Notes: a model not told the origin generated them from the letters alone. 64,000 bases of DNA from Phycisphaerae bacterium (GCA_029260165.1 JAJDDT010000023.1:1-64000); one strand, 5' to 3'. Numbered from the stretch's first letter, positions 38,605 to 49,195 are shown. Program-made: numbers and translations.

Positions 38605-40286
38605 CTCGTCACCTCCAGGTTGGAGGCGGTTTCGATGAAATTGAGGGATTCGGAAACGACGGTCATCTGGTGAGGCCAGGTGACGCCGGAAATTTCGCGG
38701 TAGTCATCGAACGTGATTTCGAGACGTTTTTGGGTTGGGCGATCGGTGACGACGATGCGTGCGGGCAGAGATGAGCCGCGCTCGAATCCGATGTTGATGG
38801 TCATGTTTTCGTCGGGTTTCCAGGCGATGGTTTCGAGGCGTCTTTCGCGTTGGATGTGCCCGGCGTCGTCGATGGTGACGAGGGCATCGCTGCCCTGGTG
38901 GGTCGTTTCGTCGTGTTCCCAGAGCGGTTTGCTTGAAAGGAAGACCGAGCGGAGGGCGCGGGTCGCGCGGTAGAGCAGGGTTTGGTCGGTGGTGAGGGTG
39001 AATTGGCGGTCGTTTTCGGTCCAGTAGGCATCGTCGTGGGTGAGGTGGATGACGCGGGTGGTTGATCCGTCGGGTGCGGTTTCGGTGCGGGTGTATTGGG
39101 AGCCGGTGTCTTCGATGGTGAAGGTCGAAGATTGGTTGTCGTCGGTGAGGCGGGTTGCTTTCCATTTCCATTTTGCGGGCGAGGTGGCGGATGATTGATT
39201 GACGGCGGAACGGAATGCGTCGAGCGTTTCCCTGGTGGCGGATTGGTGGTGTTCCTGGGGGACGGTGTATTCGCCTCGGAGCGGCGGTGGGGCGGGGTCG
39301 AGTCGGACCACCTTGTGGTTGATGCGACCGCTGGATTTGTAGGTGATGGGTACAGGCCAACCGGCGGGGTAGGTTCCGATGAGGCTGGCGAACTGGTTGG
39401 CGCTTTGGACATCGACGTCGCCGAAGCGGAGCAGTTCGTGACCGACCCGGATGCCCGCGTTCCAGGCGGGTGCGTCTTCAAACAGTTCGTTGAATACGAC
39501 CTGATCGACGTAGTCGGTGGTGGTGGCGTGGAGGGTGCCGTGAATGGCGAGGTTTCCCGCGCGGAGCGTTGGGAGGAATCGTTTGATCTGGTTGATGGAG
39601 ATGGCGTAGCCGAGTCCGACGTTGTATCGACCGCGGGCGTATTTGTGCATTTCGGCGGAGATGCGTCCGTTGATGCCGATGACGTTGCCATCGCGGTCGA
39701 ACAGCGGTCCACCGGAGTTTCCGGGGTTGATGGCGGCGTCGGTCTGGATGCAGTCGGTGTAGACGAGCGTTTCGCCCTCGCCCTGCCAGCGGTGCACGCC
39801 GGTGACGAGTCCGGTGGAGACGGTCGGGGAGTAGTCTTCCGCGAGGGTGAAGGGATTTCCCATGGCGATGACGTCGTCGCCGACGCGGACGGCATCTGAG
39901 TTTCCGAGTTCGGCGTGGTCGTAGGTCTCTTTTCCGACGAGTTTGAACATGGCGACGTCGCCGGTGATGTCGACGCCGAGGACCTCGAGGCGATAGAGCT
40001 TGCCGTCGGAGAGTCCACCGACCCCGATGCGCGTGTTCATGAATTTCATGACGACGTGGTAGTTGGTCAGACCGTAGCCTCTGGGGTCGATGATGACGCC
40101 TGAGCCGCCTCCGAGCCTGTCTTCGTCGAAGATGCAGACGACGGATGGGGTGATGCGTTGGACGACCTCGACGCGGCGGTTTTGTTCCGACACGACCCTT
40201 GCGAGATCGTCCTTGATGTCGGTTGGGGCAGCAGTAGCGAGGCTGACGGCGGTCAGCAGGAGTCCGATGGCGAGCGTGCGGATCAT
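38601..40286 (-). CDS. HtrA/S1C-like serine protease with intact triad and additional C-terminal domain
   Basis: GYGLTNYHVV, TGDVAMFKL, NPGNSGGPLFD; 4-bp overlaps with both neighbours. Confidence 0.88.
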   Translation of the reverse strand: MIRTLAIGLLLTAVSLATAAPTDIKDDLARVVSEQNRRVEVVQRITPSVVCIFDEDRLGGGSGVIIDPRGYGLTNYHVVMKFMNTRIGVGGLSDGKLYRLEVLGVDITGDVAMFKLVGKETYDHAELGNSDAVRVGDDVIAMGNPFTLAEDYSPTVSTGLVTGVHRWQGEGETLVYTDCIQTDAAINPGNSGGPLFDRDGNVIGINGRISAEMHKYARGRYNVGLGYAISINQIKRFLPTLRAGNLAIHGTLHATTTDYVDQVVFNELFEDAPAWNAGIRVGHELLRFGDVDVQSANQFASLIGTYPAGWPVPITYKSSGRINHKVVRLDPAPPPLRGEYTVPQEHHQSATRETLDAFRSAVNQSSATSPAKWKWKATRLTDDNQSSTFTIEDTGSQYTRTETAPDGSTTRVIHLTHDDAYWTENDRQFTLTTDQTLLYRATRALRSVFLSSKPLWEHDETTHQGSDALVTIDDAGHIQRERRLETIAWKPDENMTINIGFERGSSLPARIVVTDRPTQKRLEITFDDYREISGVTWPHQMTVVSESLNFIETASNLEVTR

Positions 40287-41497
40287 GGTGTTTCCCCTGG
40301 TGTGATGAGTCGTGCGTCGGCCCAGTTGGCGAGGTCGCTGATGTCGAGTTGTTCGGCGAGGTCGGTGATGAGGGTCAGTTTTCCGATGCCCCTGATGTTG
40401 ACGGCGATGGGTCGGGGGTTGTTGGTTCCGGTGACTGAGTCGGATTCGTAAAGGATGCGACCGTCGCCGAGGATTTTGAAAACAACGTAGCCTCCGGGTC
40501 TGACCGAATCGTCGATGCCGATGGTGGCGGCGAATGTTTCACAGGGCTGGTCGAGGGTGTAGGTGATTTCCGTATTGGCGTGGGTGCCGATGCCTTTGTC
40601 GTAGGACTGTCCGGCGAGGGCGATGGGACCGTTGGCGGCGTTTCGGTCGAATCGTGGCGGGATGGGGTCGAGCAGTTTTCCTGCGGAGGATTGTTCCGTT
40701 GGGGTCAGGTCGGAGAGGTAGACAACGCGGGGGCTTTTGAATTGAAGCGTCGCGACGCGATACAACGGAAGCGTGATCGATTGTCCGATGGCGGTGTCGA
40801 AGGTGAGGGATTCGTCGTTGGAGGACGTCATTTTTCCCGGCATGACGGTGCCGTCGGTGAGGGTGGCGGTCATGGGCCAGCGTTGTTGGGTTGCGAGTCC
40901 GACGGCGAAGACAACGGCTGGGACGTTTTTGGTGGAGAAGGTGCGTTCATTACCGTTGAAGATCAGGCGTCCGCCGGTTGTGTCGAGCGAGAGAATGCCG
41001 CATTTGATGGTGGTCGGGGTGTCGTTGCGGAGGGCGATGAGGACATCTTTCCCGGCGAGGCGGTTTTGTCGGAGCTGGTCGAACTGCTCGCGGGTGTCGC
41101 GATGGGTTTTGCTGTTATCGAACCACAGGGCGGCGAGTTTGTCGAAGGGAATAGTGAGTTGATCTGCGATGGTGGTTTCGGCGACGACAGCGATATCGGC
41201 GGAGCCTGTGATCCGTCCCATCAGTTTCCCACCGGCGGCGGGGTAAAATTCGGTGAGATAGTCGGGGTTTGGGGGCGATGGCCGGTGGGTGAATCGAACC
41301 TTGTGGATGTCGGCGAGCTGGAGCGTCGTTGTCTTTTTGTTTTGCGTGATGGTGATCAGGTCAGGTTTGGCGCTTTGCCATTGGCCTGTCAACTCCGTGC
41401 CGTCGATTTTGACGATTGTAACGCGGTCAGCCTGCACAAGATGGGTGGTCAGTGCGAGGACGACAATGGTGAGGATGCTGCGGGTCGTGATGGTCAC
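40283..41497 (-). CDS. NPCBM/NEW2 domain-containing secreted protein
   Basis: YDKGIGTHANTEITYTLDQPCETFAATIGIDDSVRPGGYVVFKILGDGRILYES; signal peptide. Confidence 0.8.
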   Translation of the reverse strand: MTITTRSILTIVVLALTTHLVQADRVTIVKIDGTELTGQWQSAKPDLITITQNKKTTTLQLADIHKVRFTHRPSPPNPDYLTEFYPAAGGKLMGRITGSADIAVVAETTIADQLTIPFDKLAALWFDNSKTHRDTREQFDQLRQNRLAGKDVLIALRNDTPTTIKCGILSLDTTGGRLIFNGNERTFSTKNVPAVVFAVGLATQQRWPMTATLTDGTVMPGKMTSSNDESLTFDTAIGQSITLPLYRVATLQFKSPRVVYLSDLTPTEQSSAGKLLDPIPPRFDRNAANGPIALAGQSYDKGIGTHANTEITYTLDQPCETFAATIGIDDSVRPGGYVVFKILGDGRILYESDSVTGTNNPRPIAVNIRGIGKLTLITDLAEQLDISDLANWADARLITPGETP

Positions 41498-42549
41498 GGT
41501 TGTTTGGAAAGCTCCTGATAGTATTGTTCGACGAGTTGGCGGTATCTTGACGGAAAGCTGTCGCGCAGGGCTTGCAGGATTTTCTCGCGTTCTGCGGGCG
41601 GCATGGTGCCCCAGGATTCTCCGGGTTTGGCGGTGCGTTTATCGCGGAGATAGGTTTCGCCCGTCTGTCCACCCGGCAGAGCGGAATCGGGCATGGGTGA
41701 GGATGGGCCTTGGCTTTGCCCGCCGGACGAACCTCCGCTGCCGGAACCTGAACTGCCACTTTGTTCCTGTTGTTCAGCCTCTTCGATGAGCTTGTCGAGT
41801 AGTTCGATGGCACGTTGTTGTCGGGTTTGAACGGGTTGGCCTGTTTCGAGATGGGACAGTCTTCTTCCGGCGTAGACCATCAGGTCTGCCACTTCGTCGA
41901 TGCTTTCGGGTTTTCGGCCTTTGAGTTCGACGAGGATTTGTTGCGCACTGATGCGCAGGCGGCTTGAGGCGTCGGGGAAACGAACGAGCATTTCGAGGAA
42001 GAGTCTCTCGGCCTGCTCGAATTCGAGTTCCTGCAGGGAGAGATAGGCGCGGGTGTAAGACATTTCGGCGGCGAACCGGGTGTACAGATCGACGGCGGTC
42101 AGGTCTGCGAGGAAGGATTCGAGTTTTTGGCTGGCGATGTCGAGTTTGTCCTGCTCGATGAGTGACTTGACGACGAAGACGTTGGCGTTGGCGGACAGGT
42201 AGGGATCGGGGGCTTCGGTGAGCTTTGACATGGTCTCAAACGACTTGTCGTATTGGCTGTCTTCGTACTGATCAAGTCCGTTGAGAAAATCGGGTGATAG
42301 AACGGCGAGTGCGTCAACGATGAAGCCGTCGAGGTCTTCATCGGCGACGCGATCGTTCCATGTCTTGTTGAGGAACGATTTGGTTTTCGCGTCAACCGCA
42401 GGGTTTTTGTCGACGTGTTCCTTGAAGGAGCGAAGGGTTTCGCCGATGACGAACGGGGGGTCACTCCGGTCTTCCTGTGCCGGAATCATCGTCGCAAACA
42501 GCAACAGGATTGTCGTCGAGGCGATGGTCTTTTGTTTTCTGTTGATCAT
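41494..42549 (-). CDS. Secreted TPR-like protein with Ser/Gly-rich linker and C-terminal 'PPAEREKILQALRDSFPSRYRQLVEQYYQEL' motif
   Basis: Signal peptide, helical repeat region, conserved C-terminal motif. Confidence 0.6.
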   Translation of the reverse strand: MINRKQKTIASTTILLLFATMIPAQEDRSDPPFVIGETLRSFKEHVDKNPAVDAKTKSFLNKTWNDRVADEDLDGFIVDALAVLSPDFLNGLDQYEDSQYDKSFETMSKLTEAPDPYLSANANVFVVKSLIEQDKLDIASQKLESFLADLTAVDLYTRFAAEMSYTRAYLSLQELEFEQAERLFLEMLVRFPDASSRLRISAQQILVELKGRKPESIDEVADLMVYAGRRLSHLETGQPVQTRQQRAIELLDKLIEEAEQQEQSGSSGSGSGGSSGGQSQGPSSPMPDSALPGGQTGETYLRDKRTAKPGESWGTMPPAEREKILQALRDSFPSRYRQLVEQYYQELSKQP

Positions 42550-44555
42550 TGCCCTCGCTCCAGATCGCGCATTTCGGTGGCGATTTCAGCCACCTCTTTT
42601 TGTCGCTTGGCCAGTGCGTTGGTGGCTTCGGTCAGGTCCTGTTCGTTGGCTTTGGGATGGTCGCGCTCGGTTTCGATCACGCCGGTCCGGTTGTAGACGC
42701 GGACCTGTTGGGCTTTGAGAAGTTTGAGTTCGGCTGAGGTCGGCAGGAGTGGTTGATCCTGGGGTCCACCCTGCTGCGGTTGCCCACCGTCCTGTTGTTC
42801 CATTTCCTGGCGTTTCTTTTCGATGGCGTCGACGAGGTCCTGCAGGGTGGCGCGGATGGCTTCCTGCATGCTTTGGGTGAGGTTGTAAACTTTCAGGTCG
42901 GTCAGTCGCCTGCTGACGCTGGTCATGTCCTCGGACAATTGCTCGAGGATGGTCGGGAAGACGACGGTGGTGCCTTCTTCCTCGAGAATGTGGAGGCATT
43001 TGGCGGCTTTGCCAGCCAGGTCGGATTCGTTGGCGGACAACTCAGCGGAGCGGAGTTTTTCCGCCCGGCCAAACTGGTCTCGTTCGGTTTTGGCGAGTTC
43101 GAGGGTGCCGTTGTTGATGTCGATCTGGATGGCGAGCATGGCTCGGAAGCGGTCCTCGAGGTCGCGGAGGATTTCTTCCTGTTCCTCCTCGCGGAGTTGT
43201 TTCAGGGCTTCGTCGAGTTCCGCCAACGCTTCTTTTATTTTCTCGATGGATTTGTCCTGATCCCCGGTTGCGTCACGGGGTTTGTCCTCGTCGAGGTCTT
43301 CGGTGGCGTCTTCCATGTGTTGTTGGGCCTGGTCCATCTGCTGCTGACCTGGGGTCTGCTGCTGTTGGTCCTGCTGTCCTCCCTGCTCGCCGCCTTTTTG
43401 TCCACCTTGCTGACCACCCTGTTGTCCACCGCTTTGCATTTGTGATTCCAGGTCTTTTGCTTTTTCAGCCAACTCGCGCTGGGCGTCGGCGAGGATTTTC
43501 GGGTCCTGCTCCTGGTCGAGTTTTCGTTTGGCTTCTGCGAGTTTGTGACGCGCGCGGCGGAGCTTTTCGAGGGCGTCCTCTTGTTCCCTGGGGCTTGGGG
43601 CGCCTTCGTTCAGGTTTTTTTCAGCTTCGCCCATCTGTTGTTGGGCCTGGTCCAGCTCTTTGGCGGCTTCGTCGATTTTCTGATCACTGTCGGATTTTTG
43701 TTCGCCTGATGGCTGACCACCCTGCTGACCTGATGGTTGCCCACTCTGTTGGCCGGACTGTTGTCCACCTTGTTGGCCTGATGGCTTTCCCTCCTGTTGC
43801 CCGCCTTGTTGGCCTTCCTGGCCGCCGTTTTTCTCTGACCCTTGCTTGCCGCCTGATTCTGGTGGGTCCTGCCCGAGTTTGGCAACGTCCTGGCTGAGGC
43901 GTTTGGTCGTGTCGGCGATTTTTGCCTGTTCTGCGGCACCGCTTTTCGCATCCTGCCCTTTGGCGTCGGATGATTGTTGGTTGAGGTTTTGTTGCTGTTG
44001 GATGACGGCGTCGAGTCGGCGGATGGCATCACCGAGTTGTTTGGACTTGTCACCCGATTGGCCTGTTTTGTCGCGCAGGGTTTGTTGTTCCTCGAGCAGT
44101 TTTTCGACGCGTTTTTTCATTTCCTCCAGGCGTTTGATTTCCTCTTCGCGCTCGTCCCGGTCGGTGGATTTTTCGGTGAGTGACTTGAGCATCGAGTTCA
44201 GGTCCTCGATGAGTGATTCCTGATGTTCGGAGGCTCGGTCGAGCTGGTTGGTTATTTTGAGCAGCGCGATGATCCTGGCGACGTCGTCGTTGATTCCGAG
44301 TTCACCGGACCTTTGCAGCGCGTGGTCGAGTCGTTCGGCGTTTTCGGGTTCTTCTTCCTGGAGCTTTTCGCGCAGACGGAACATGCGATCTTCCAGACGC
44401 GCGATACGGTCGCGGATGATTTGCTGCTTGGCGGCCAGGGGATTGACGTTGCCGTCCTGAGTGGGGGCGACGGACGGATCCTGTCCGTGCACCATCGTGG
44501 TCACGACGGACATCGCGATAACCAGTGTTGCCAGGGTTCTTTTTTTCATGCGCAT
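42546..44555 (-). CDS. Secreted coiled-coil protein with two Gln/Gly-rich low-complexity tracts
   Basis: Signal peptide; heptad-rich helices; GGQQGGQQ-type tracts. Confidence 0.65.
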   Translation of the reverse strand: MRMKKRTLATLVIAMSVVTTMVHGQDPSVAPTQDGNVNPLAAKQQIIRDRIARLEDRMFRLREKLQEEEPENAERLDHALQRSGELGINDDVARIIALLKITNQLDRASEHQESLIEDLNSMLKSLTEKSTDRDEREEEIKRLEEMKKRVEKLLEEQQTLRDKTGQSGDKSKQLGDAIRRLDAVIQQQQNLNQQSSDAKGQDAKSGAAEQAKIADTTKRLSQDVAKLGQDPPESGGKQGSEKNGGQEGQQGGQQEGKPSGQQGGQQSGQQSGQPSGQQGGQPSGEQKSDSDQKIDEAAKELDQAQQQMGEAEKNLNEGAPSPREQEDALEKLRRARHKLAEAKRKLDQEQDPKILADAQRELAEKAKDLESQMQSGGQQGGQQGGQKGGEQGGQQDQQQQTPGQQQMDQAQQHMEDATEDLDEDKPRDATGDQDKSIEKIKEALAELDEALKQLREEEQEEILRDLEDRFRAMLAIQIDINNGTLELAKTERDQFGRAEKLRSAELSANESDLAGKAAKCLHILEEEGTTVVFPTILEQLSEDMTSVSRRLTDLKVYNLTQSMQEAIRATLQDLVDAIEKKRQEMEQQDGGQPQQGGPQDQPLLPTSAELKLLKAQQVRVYNRTGVIETERDHPKANEQDLTEATNALAKRQKEVAEIATEMRDLERGQ
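43315..43445 (-). repeat. Gln/Gly-rich coding tract 1
   Basis: Encodes QSGGQQGGQQGGQKGGEQGGQQDQQQQTPGQQQ. Confidence 0.8.
43700..43860 (-). repeat. Gln/Gly/Ser-rich coding tract 2
   Basis: Encodes SGGKQGSEKNGGQEGQQGGQQEGKPSGQQGGQQSGQQSGQPSGQQGGQPSGEQ. Confidence 0.8.
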
Positions 44556-44582
44556 GGTGACGCCTCTGTCATGTGGGCCTGT

Positions 44583-46682
44583 TTAACCCGGTCCCAAAAT
44601 ATCGGAAGCCTGTCGCTCCAACTCATCGACCGTTTCGCGATTCAATTCCTCCTGCAGTCGGAGGACCTCGCGGAGCATGGTGACGGCTTCGTGAAACCCT
44701 TCCCATTTTAGCATGTTGTTGAGCACACGGCGCATTTTCGTCAAAACCGCGGATTGGCGACGGTCAGCCACCTGGGCAGCGGTTTCGGCGTCCTCCATGC
44801 GACCGATGTCGCGGAGGAGGCTTGCTGCGTCGACGAGGTCGCGTTTGCCGATTTCGGTCAGAATATCGACGACACCTTCGCCCAATCGCTCCCGGACGGC
44901 GGCGGAATCCAGCCCGTTGATCTCGAACTCAGCCATGATCTGCTCGAATTGCTGCCGGACGAGGTTGACCTGTCCGGTGATCTGTCGCTGACGTCTTTCG
45001 AGAGGCACGACGCGGTTGGCGAGATCGGTGACAACGTCGGGATCGTCGATTTGTCGAATCAGGGTGAGCAGGTCGTTGCGAAGATCTTCCTGCTGCTCGA
45101 TAGCGCGTTCGAATTCCTGGCGATACTCGTGCTCGCGGCGAGCAAGCTCAGCCTGTAGTTCTTCGGGGGTAACCACCCGAAAGGTGAGTTCGGTGGACTG
45201 GCCTTCGTTGGGTCCGTTGACGTCGTCATGATCGGTGGCACGAATGAGCAGGGTGAGTTGATCGCCGGGGACGACCGAATAGAGAGCAACGTCCCGGATC
45301 GTTTTGACGTCGAACCTGGTCATGCCGGAATTGAAATCGCGGAGCGGAGCAGAACCGGTCGTGCCGTCAGGACCGATGATGCGGTGGATCAGTTGGACAT
45401 CAGCCAGTCCAAACTCGTCGGAGACGGAAACCTCGAGCGGGAGGCGAGCCTTTTTCGTGATCATGTCACTCGCACCGGCAACCTTGAGACGGGCGCGGGG
45501 GGCGGCGTCCTTTGCGATGCGAATCGAGAATCGTACCGGGCGCTTGTTTCGCAATCCCGCTTCGTCTGCAATATCGAATTGGTACGTTCTGGTTTGTTCC
45601 GGGGAAAACGTTGTGGACCATGAGCTGCCGACGCCTTCACACTCGGCAATTTGCTCCTGGCCTGCGAACAGGGCGACGGTGTCGGCGGACTTGTTCAGCG
45701 TTGCGTCGACCTTGACGATGCTTCCCAACAGCGCTTCGACGGAGCGCTGCCCCTCGGGAAGGGTGAACGGATCGATGCCGGTGTAGCCTGGGGGCGTGAC
45801 GGTGATGTCAATTCGTTCGATCCTGGGTCGTTCGGACAGTTGGGCCTGGTACCATATCGTTTCGTCGTCGCCACCGACAAGCCTGAACCGAAACGGTTCC
45901 TGCACGCGAACGAACGTGTGTCGGAATCCCCTTTCACCAACGGCGACCATGTTTTCCCGACCCGTTTTTCCCGACTCGAATTCAAAGATCACCTCGACCT
46001 CGCGCGGAACGACGCCCTGAGCGATGGCACGGAGTTCGAGATCATCGCCACGAGCACCGGTGAGAACGCCGTCATCCAACTCGGCAACGAGGATGGTTTT
46101 TCTTGGCCACTGCGCGTCGCGCAGGAGGATGTTGCGTTCAAACCATAGTCCCATGAATTCGGGGCTGGCTGCAAACGCGCTGACACTGACGCCGAGGACG
46201 ACAAGGATGGCCACGAGGGCGTATCGGGCCTTCCCGTGATTGAGAACGGTCTTGAATGTTTCGGCGTGGACGTTTCCAACGACGTCCCGAACGACCGATG
46301 TCACGAGATCCGGGGAGTTGCTCCCCGGGTGTCCGGACCCGGTCGTGACGAATTCGACCGACGTAACGAGTGACGATTTCAACTCCGGGTGCTGGTGCTC
46401 GATCAGCTTGGCCAACTCGAGCGGTCCGTATCGGAATTGCCACGGCAACCATAAACGCCTTCGGGCGAAAAGAATGATGGCGACGGCGATCAGCCCCAGC
46501 AATACGGCGCGCATGTCGCGCGGCAGGCGAAGGGTGTAGTCAACGAGTAGTTGAAACGCTACCGCGAACGCCACAAATGACATGACCGCAGCGCAACCGG
46601 TGGCAAGGACGTAGACACGCAGTCGTCGGCCTGTCGCGACGAGCGGTTTCAACACATTCTGGTCGAATTCCCTGTTGGTCAT
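44583..46682 (-). CDS. DUF4175-like membrane protein
   Basis: Start MTNREFDQN at 46682 overlaps the upstream TGA (TGATG); N-terminal TM helices; LTLLIRATDHDDVNGPNEGQSTELTFRVVTPEELQAELARREHEYRQEFERAI. Confidence 0.75.
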   Translation of the reverse strand: MTNREFDQNVLKPLVATGRRLRVYVLATGCAAVMSFVAFAVAFQLLVDYTLRLPRDMRAVLLGLIAVAIILFARRRLWLPWQFRYGPLELAKLIEHQHPELKSSLVTSVEFVTTGSGHPGSNSPDLVTSVVRDVVGNVHAETFKTVLNHGKARYALVAILVVLGVSVSAFAASPEFMGLWFERNILLRDAQWPRKTILVAELDDGVLTGARGDDLELRAIAQGVVPREVEVIFEFESGKTGRENMVAVGERGFRHTFVRVQEPFRFRLVGGDDETIWYQAQLSERPRIERIDITVTPPGYTGIDPFTLPEGQRSVEALLGSIVKVDATLNKSADTVALFAGQEQIAECEGVGSSWSTTFSPEQTRTYQFDIADEAGLRNKRPVRFSIRIAKDAAPRARLKVAGASDMITKKARLPLEVSVSDEFGLADVQLIHRIIGPDGTTGSAPLRDFNSGMTRFDVKTIRDVALYSVVPGDQLTLLIRATDHDDVNGPNEGQSTELTFRVVTPEELQAELARREHEYRQEFERAIEQQEDLRNDLLTLIRQIDDPDVVTDLANRVVPLERRQRQITGQVNLVRQQFEQIMAEFEINGLDSAAVRERLGEGVVDILTEIGKRDLVDAASLLRDIGRMEDAETAAQVADRRQSAVLTKMRRVLNNMLKWEGFHEAVTMLREVLRLQEELNRETVDELERQASDILGPG

Positions 46683-49180
46683 CACAGCAGCCTTACCCAC
46701 TTTCGGACGGCCCACTCGATCGAAAGCAGTCCGACGACGACCGCCAACGTCCACCATCGGTCCCACAGCGGGATGGGACGGGATTTAATTGTGGTGGATT
46801 CGTGCCGATCGGGGATCACGTCGATGATCTCATCGAGCTGATCGATGTTGTAATATCCGCCCCCCGTTGATCGCAATGCCAACTCTTCGAGGGCACCGCG
46901 GTCCATTCCCGGGTTGACGATTTCGATGTTGGGTCGAACGACCTGAATGTCGTGCGTGGTCGTGATCGGTTCACCATCGGCGCCGGCTTGCAGGGTCAGT
47001 CCGATGCGATAGCTGCCGGTCCGGACGGGGGTGAATCGACCTTCGTACCACCCCGGTCGATCGAGTTGCCGCTTGAGCTTGAACGATTGGGTTCGGTTGC
47101 CGACGGCCTCGGTCGCTTGAATCCGGTCTGTGCGCAGCGGCTCGAATTTCGCGTCGAACAATCGGGCGGTCACGTTGACGGTCGATCCGAGCTGGAATGA
47201 CTCGCCTTCGGTGTAGATGGTGGCGCGTTTCTTACCACCGAGGAGTTTGCCCTCGACAAGGTAGCGCATCGTCTGGACCCAGAACTGATTGTACAGATCG
47301 GTGGCGTATCGCCGCCATCGCCACGTCCCGTCGAATGAGACGAACGCAGAACGACCCGAACCGACGAACTGTGTGGCAGCCAACACATGCCCACCGTAGG
47401 AGTTTCGCATCTGCGGGTTGCTGTGTCGCATCAGAACGGTCGCGACGGGTTTTTCGCGCATAACCGGGTAGTGCCAATAAATCCCTTCGACGTCCGACCA
47501 GCGTTGTCTGGCATCGTTGACATCCATCCCAAGACGCATGATCGAATGCGCGTAGGCTTCTGTGGGGATGTCGATGGTCCAATTGCGAGTCTGGTAGTGA
47601 CCGACGCGGTTGAGGATCAGGTCTGCCTCCGCATCGGGAGTAACGGGCAGGAGATCGACCACGCGTCTGACAACAGGATCGCGCATGAACTGCGGCGTCC
47701 ATGCACGGGCTGCGACGTACAGCAATCCGCCGCCGTAGTCGGAAACAAGGGTATCGACCGCACGCGCCCAACCGGGACCAAACTCGGACGGGTCGGGATC
47801 GATGAGGATGACGGCGTCGTATTCGTACAACTCATCCGGTGTGCCGGGAAGGTGGTCGATGATGGTGTTTCCGTCGCGGACGGCGTTGATGTCGGCAGAC
47901 TGAAGCCAGCAACTGACCTCGAAGGTTTCGTCGCGAATGAGCAGACGGGACAGGTAACGGTAGTCCCAACTCGGGTAGCCAGCCACCAGCAGAACGCGCA
48001 TCTTGTCGTCGATGATGTTGACGAGAACCTGTTTGACATTGTCGTCCGGGACGCTCTCAGCCTCCTGCTCGGGAACCTCCACGCGATAGACAGCCTGGCC
48101 TAATTTTTCGCGGGTGATTTCAAACACGACCGGATCGACCACGCCGCCGGGTTTAACAGGAACGACGCGCGTCTTGATCGGAATGGATGACGCGGACTCG
48201 CCACCACCCTGCTCGAAAAGTCTGACGGTGACGCTGCCGGTGTCGATACCCTGGGTTTTGATGTGCGCGGTGACACTGAACGGGTCTTGCTTGAAGACGT
48301 TTTCGGGTGCGATGACCTCAGCCACCCGAATATTCTGAACGGGCGAATCGTCGCCAACACCGACGACGTGCAGGGGGATGCCTTGTTCCTCGACGTATCG
48401 AGCCACAACCTCGATCGGGTCTCCCTGATTAAATCCGCCGTCGGTAAAAAGGATGACCCCAGCCAGCGGGGCACCGTTGAGTGATTCCACCGAACGTCGC
48501 ATCGCACGCGAGATGTTGGTTCCAGGCCCTTGCGCGGTGATAGCCATGTTGAATCTGTCCGCGTCAACGAGGGTATCGCTGTTATCGGACGCATCCGCAC
48601 TATCGTCGGCATCGTTGCGTTCAGGATCGGTGTGATCACCGGGACCGCCAAGGGTGGCGACGAGTTTCGGTATGTCGCTAAACGTGAAAACCTTGACGCG
48701 GTTGTTTTCGGACAATCCGTTCATCAGGGCAGCCTCGTTGCGTTCGAGCACAGATTGCAAAATGTCAGCCCGTCGAACGGGCAGCGACTCGCCCGGTGGC
48801 AGAACCGATTTGACGCGCGAAGCCACCTCGGTGTCCGGATATCGATCGCGGAGGTCCATGCTTGACGAGTCGTCGAGAAGGACGATGCAGTAGGAATCGA
48901 TCCAGCGATGGATGTAGGTAGCCAACACGGGTTCGATCAGGACAGCCGCCAACGTCAGAACGACCAGTCCGCGCAGCGAAGCCAGGAACATACGCATACC
49001 CAGCGAGGCACCGCGTCGCCCCTCGGTGCGATACATGGCGAAAATCGCCCACGTCAACGCGACCAACAGAACAAGACCACCGACCGCCCACCAACCCGTT
49101 GGCAACGAGGCGAACTCGAATCGCTGCTCGGTGATCGTGCGTTGCACTTGCGCGATGGGTTGTAATCGGTCAAAATTCAT
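46682..49180 (-). CDS. vWA-domain membrane protein
   Basis: YCIVLLDDSSSMDLRDR (MIDAS-like DxSxS), LAGVILFTDGGFNQGDPIEVVARYVEEQGIPLHVVGVGDD; N- and C-terminal TM helices. Confidence 0.82.
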   Translation of the reverse strand: MNFDRLQPIAQVQRTITEQRFEFASLPTGWWAVGGLVLLVALTWAIFAMYRTEGRRGASLGMRMFLASLRGLVVLTLAAVLIEPVLATYIHRWIDSYCIVLLDDSSSMDLRDRYPDTEVASRVKSVLPPGESLPVRRADILQSVLERNEAALMNGLSENNRVKVFTFSDIPKLVATLGGPGDHTDPERNDADDSADASDNSDTLVDADRFNMAITAQGPGTNISRAMRRSVESLNGAPLAGVILFTDGGFNQGDPIEVVARYVEEQGIPLHVVGVGDDSPVQNIRVAEVIAPENVFKQDPFSVTAHIKTQGIDTGSVTVRLFEQGGGESASSIPIKTRVVPVKPGGVVDPVVFEITREKLGQAVYRVEVPEQEAESVPDDNVKQVLVNIIDDKMRVLLVAGYPSWDYRYLSRLLIRDETFEVSCWLQSADINAVRDGNTIIDHLPGTPDELYEYDAVILIDPDPSEFGPGWARAVDTLVSDYGGGLLYVAARAWTPQFMRDPVVRRVVDLLPVTPDAEADLILNRVGHYQTRNWTIDIPTEAYAHSIMRLGMDVNDARQRWSDVEGIYWHYPVMREKPVATVLMRHSNPQMRNSYGGHVLAATQFVGSGRSAFVSFDGTWRWRRYATDLYNQFWVQTMRYLVEGKLLGGKKRATIYTEGESFQLGSTVNVTARLFDAKFEPLRTDRIQATEAVGNRTQSFKLKRQLDRPGWYEGRFTPVRTGSYRIGLTLQAGADGEPITTTHDIQVVRPNIEIVNPGMDRGALEELALRSTGGGYYNIDQLDEIIDVIPDRHESTTIKSRPIPLWDRWWTLAVVVGLLSIEWAVRKWVRLL

Positions 49181-49195
49181 CTTTTTCCCTGCCGA

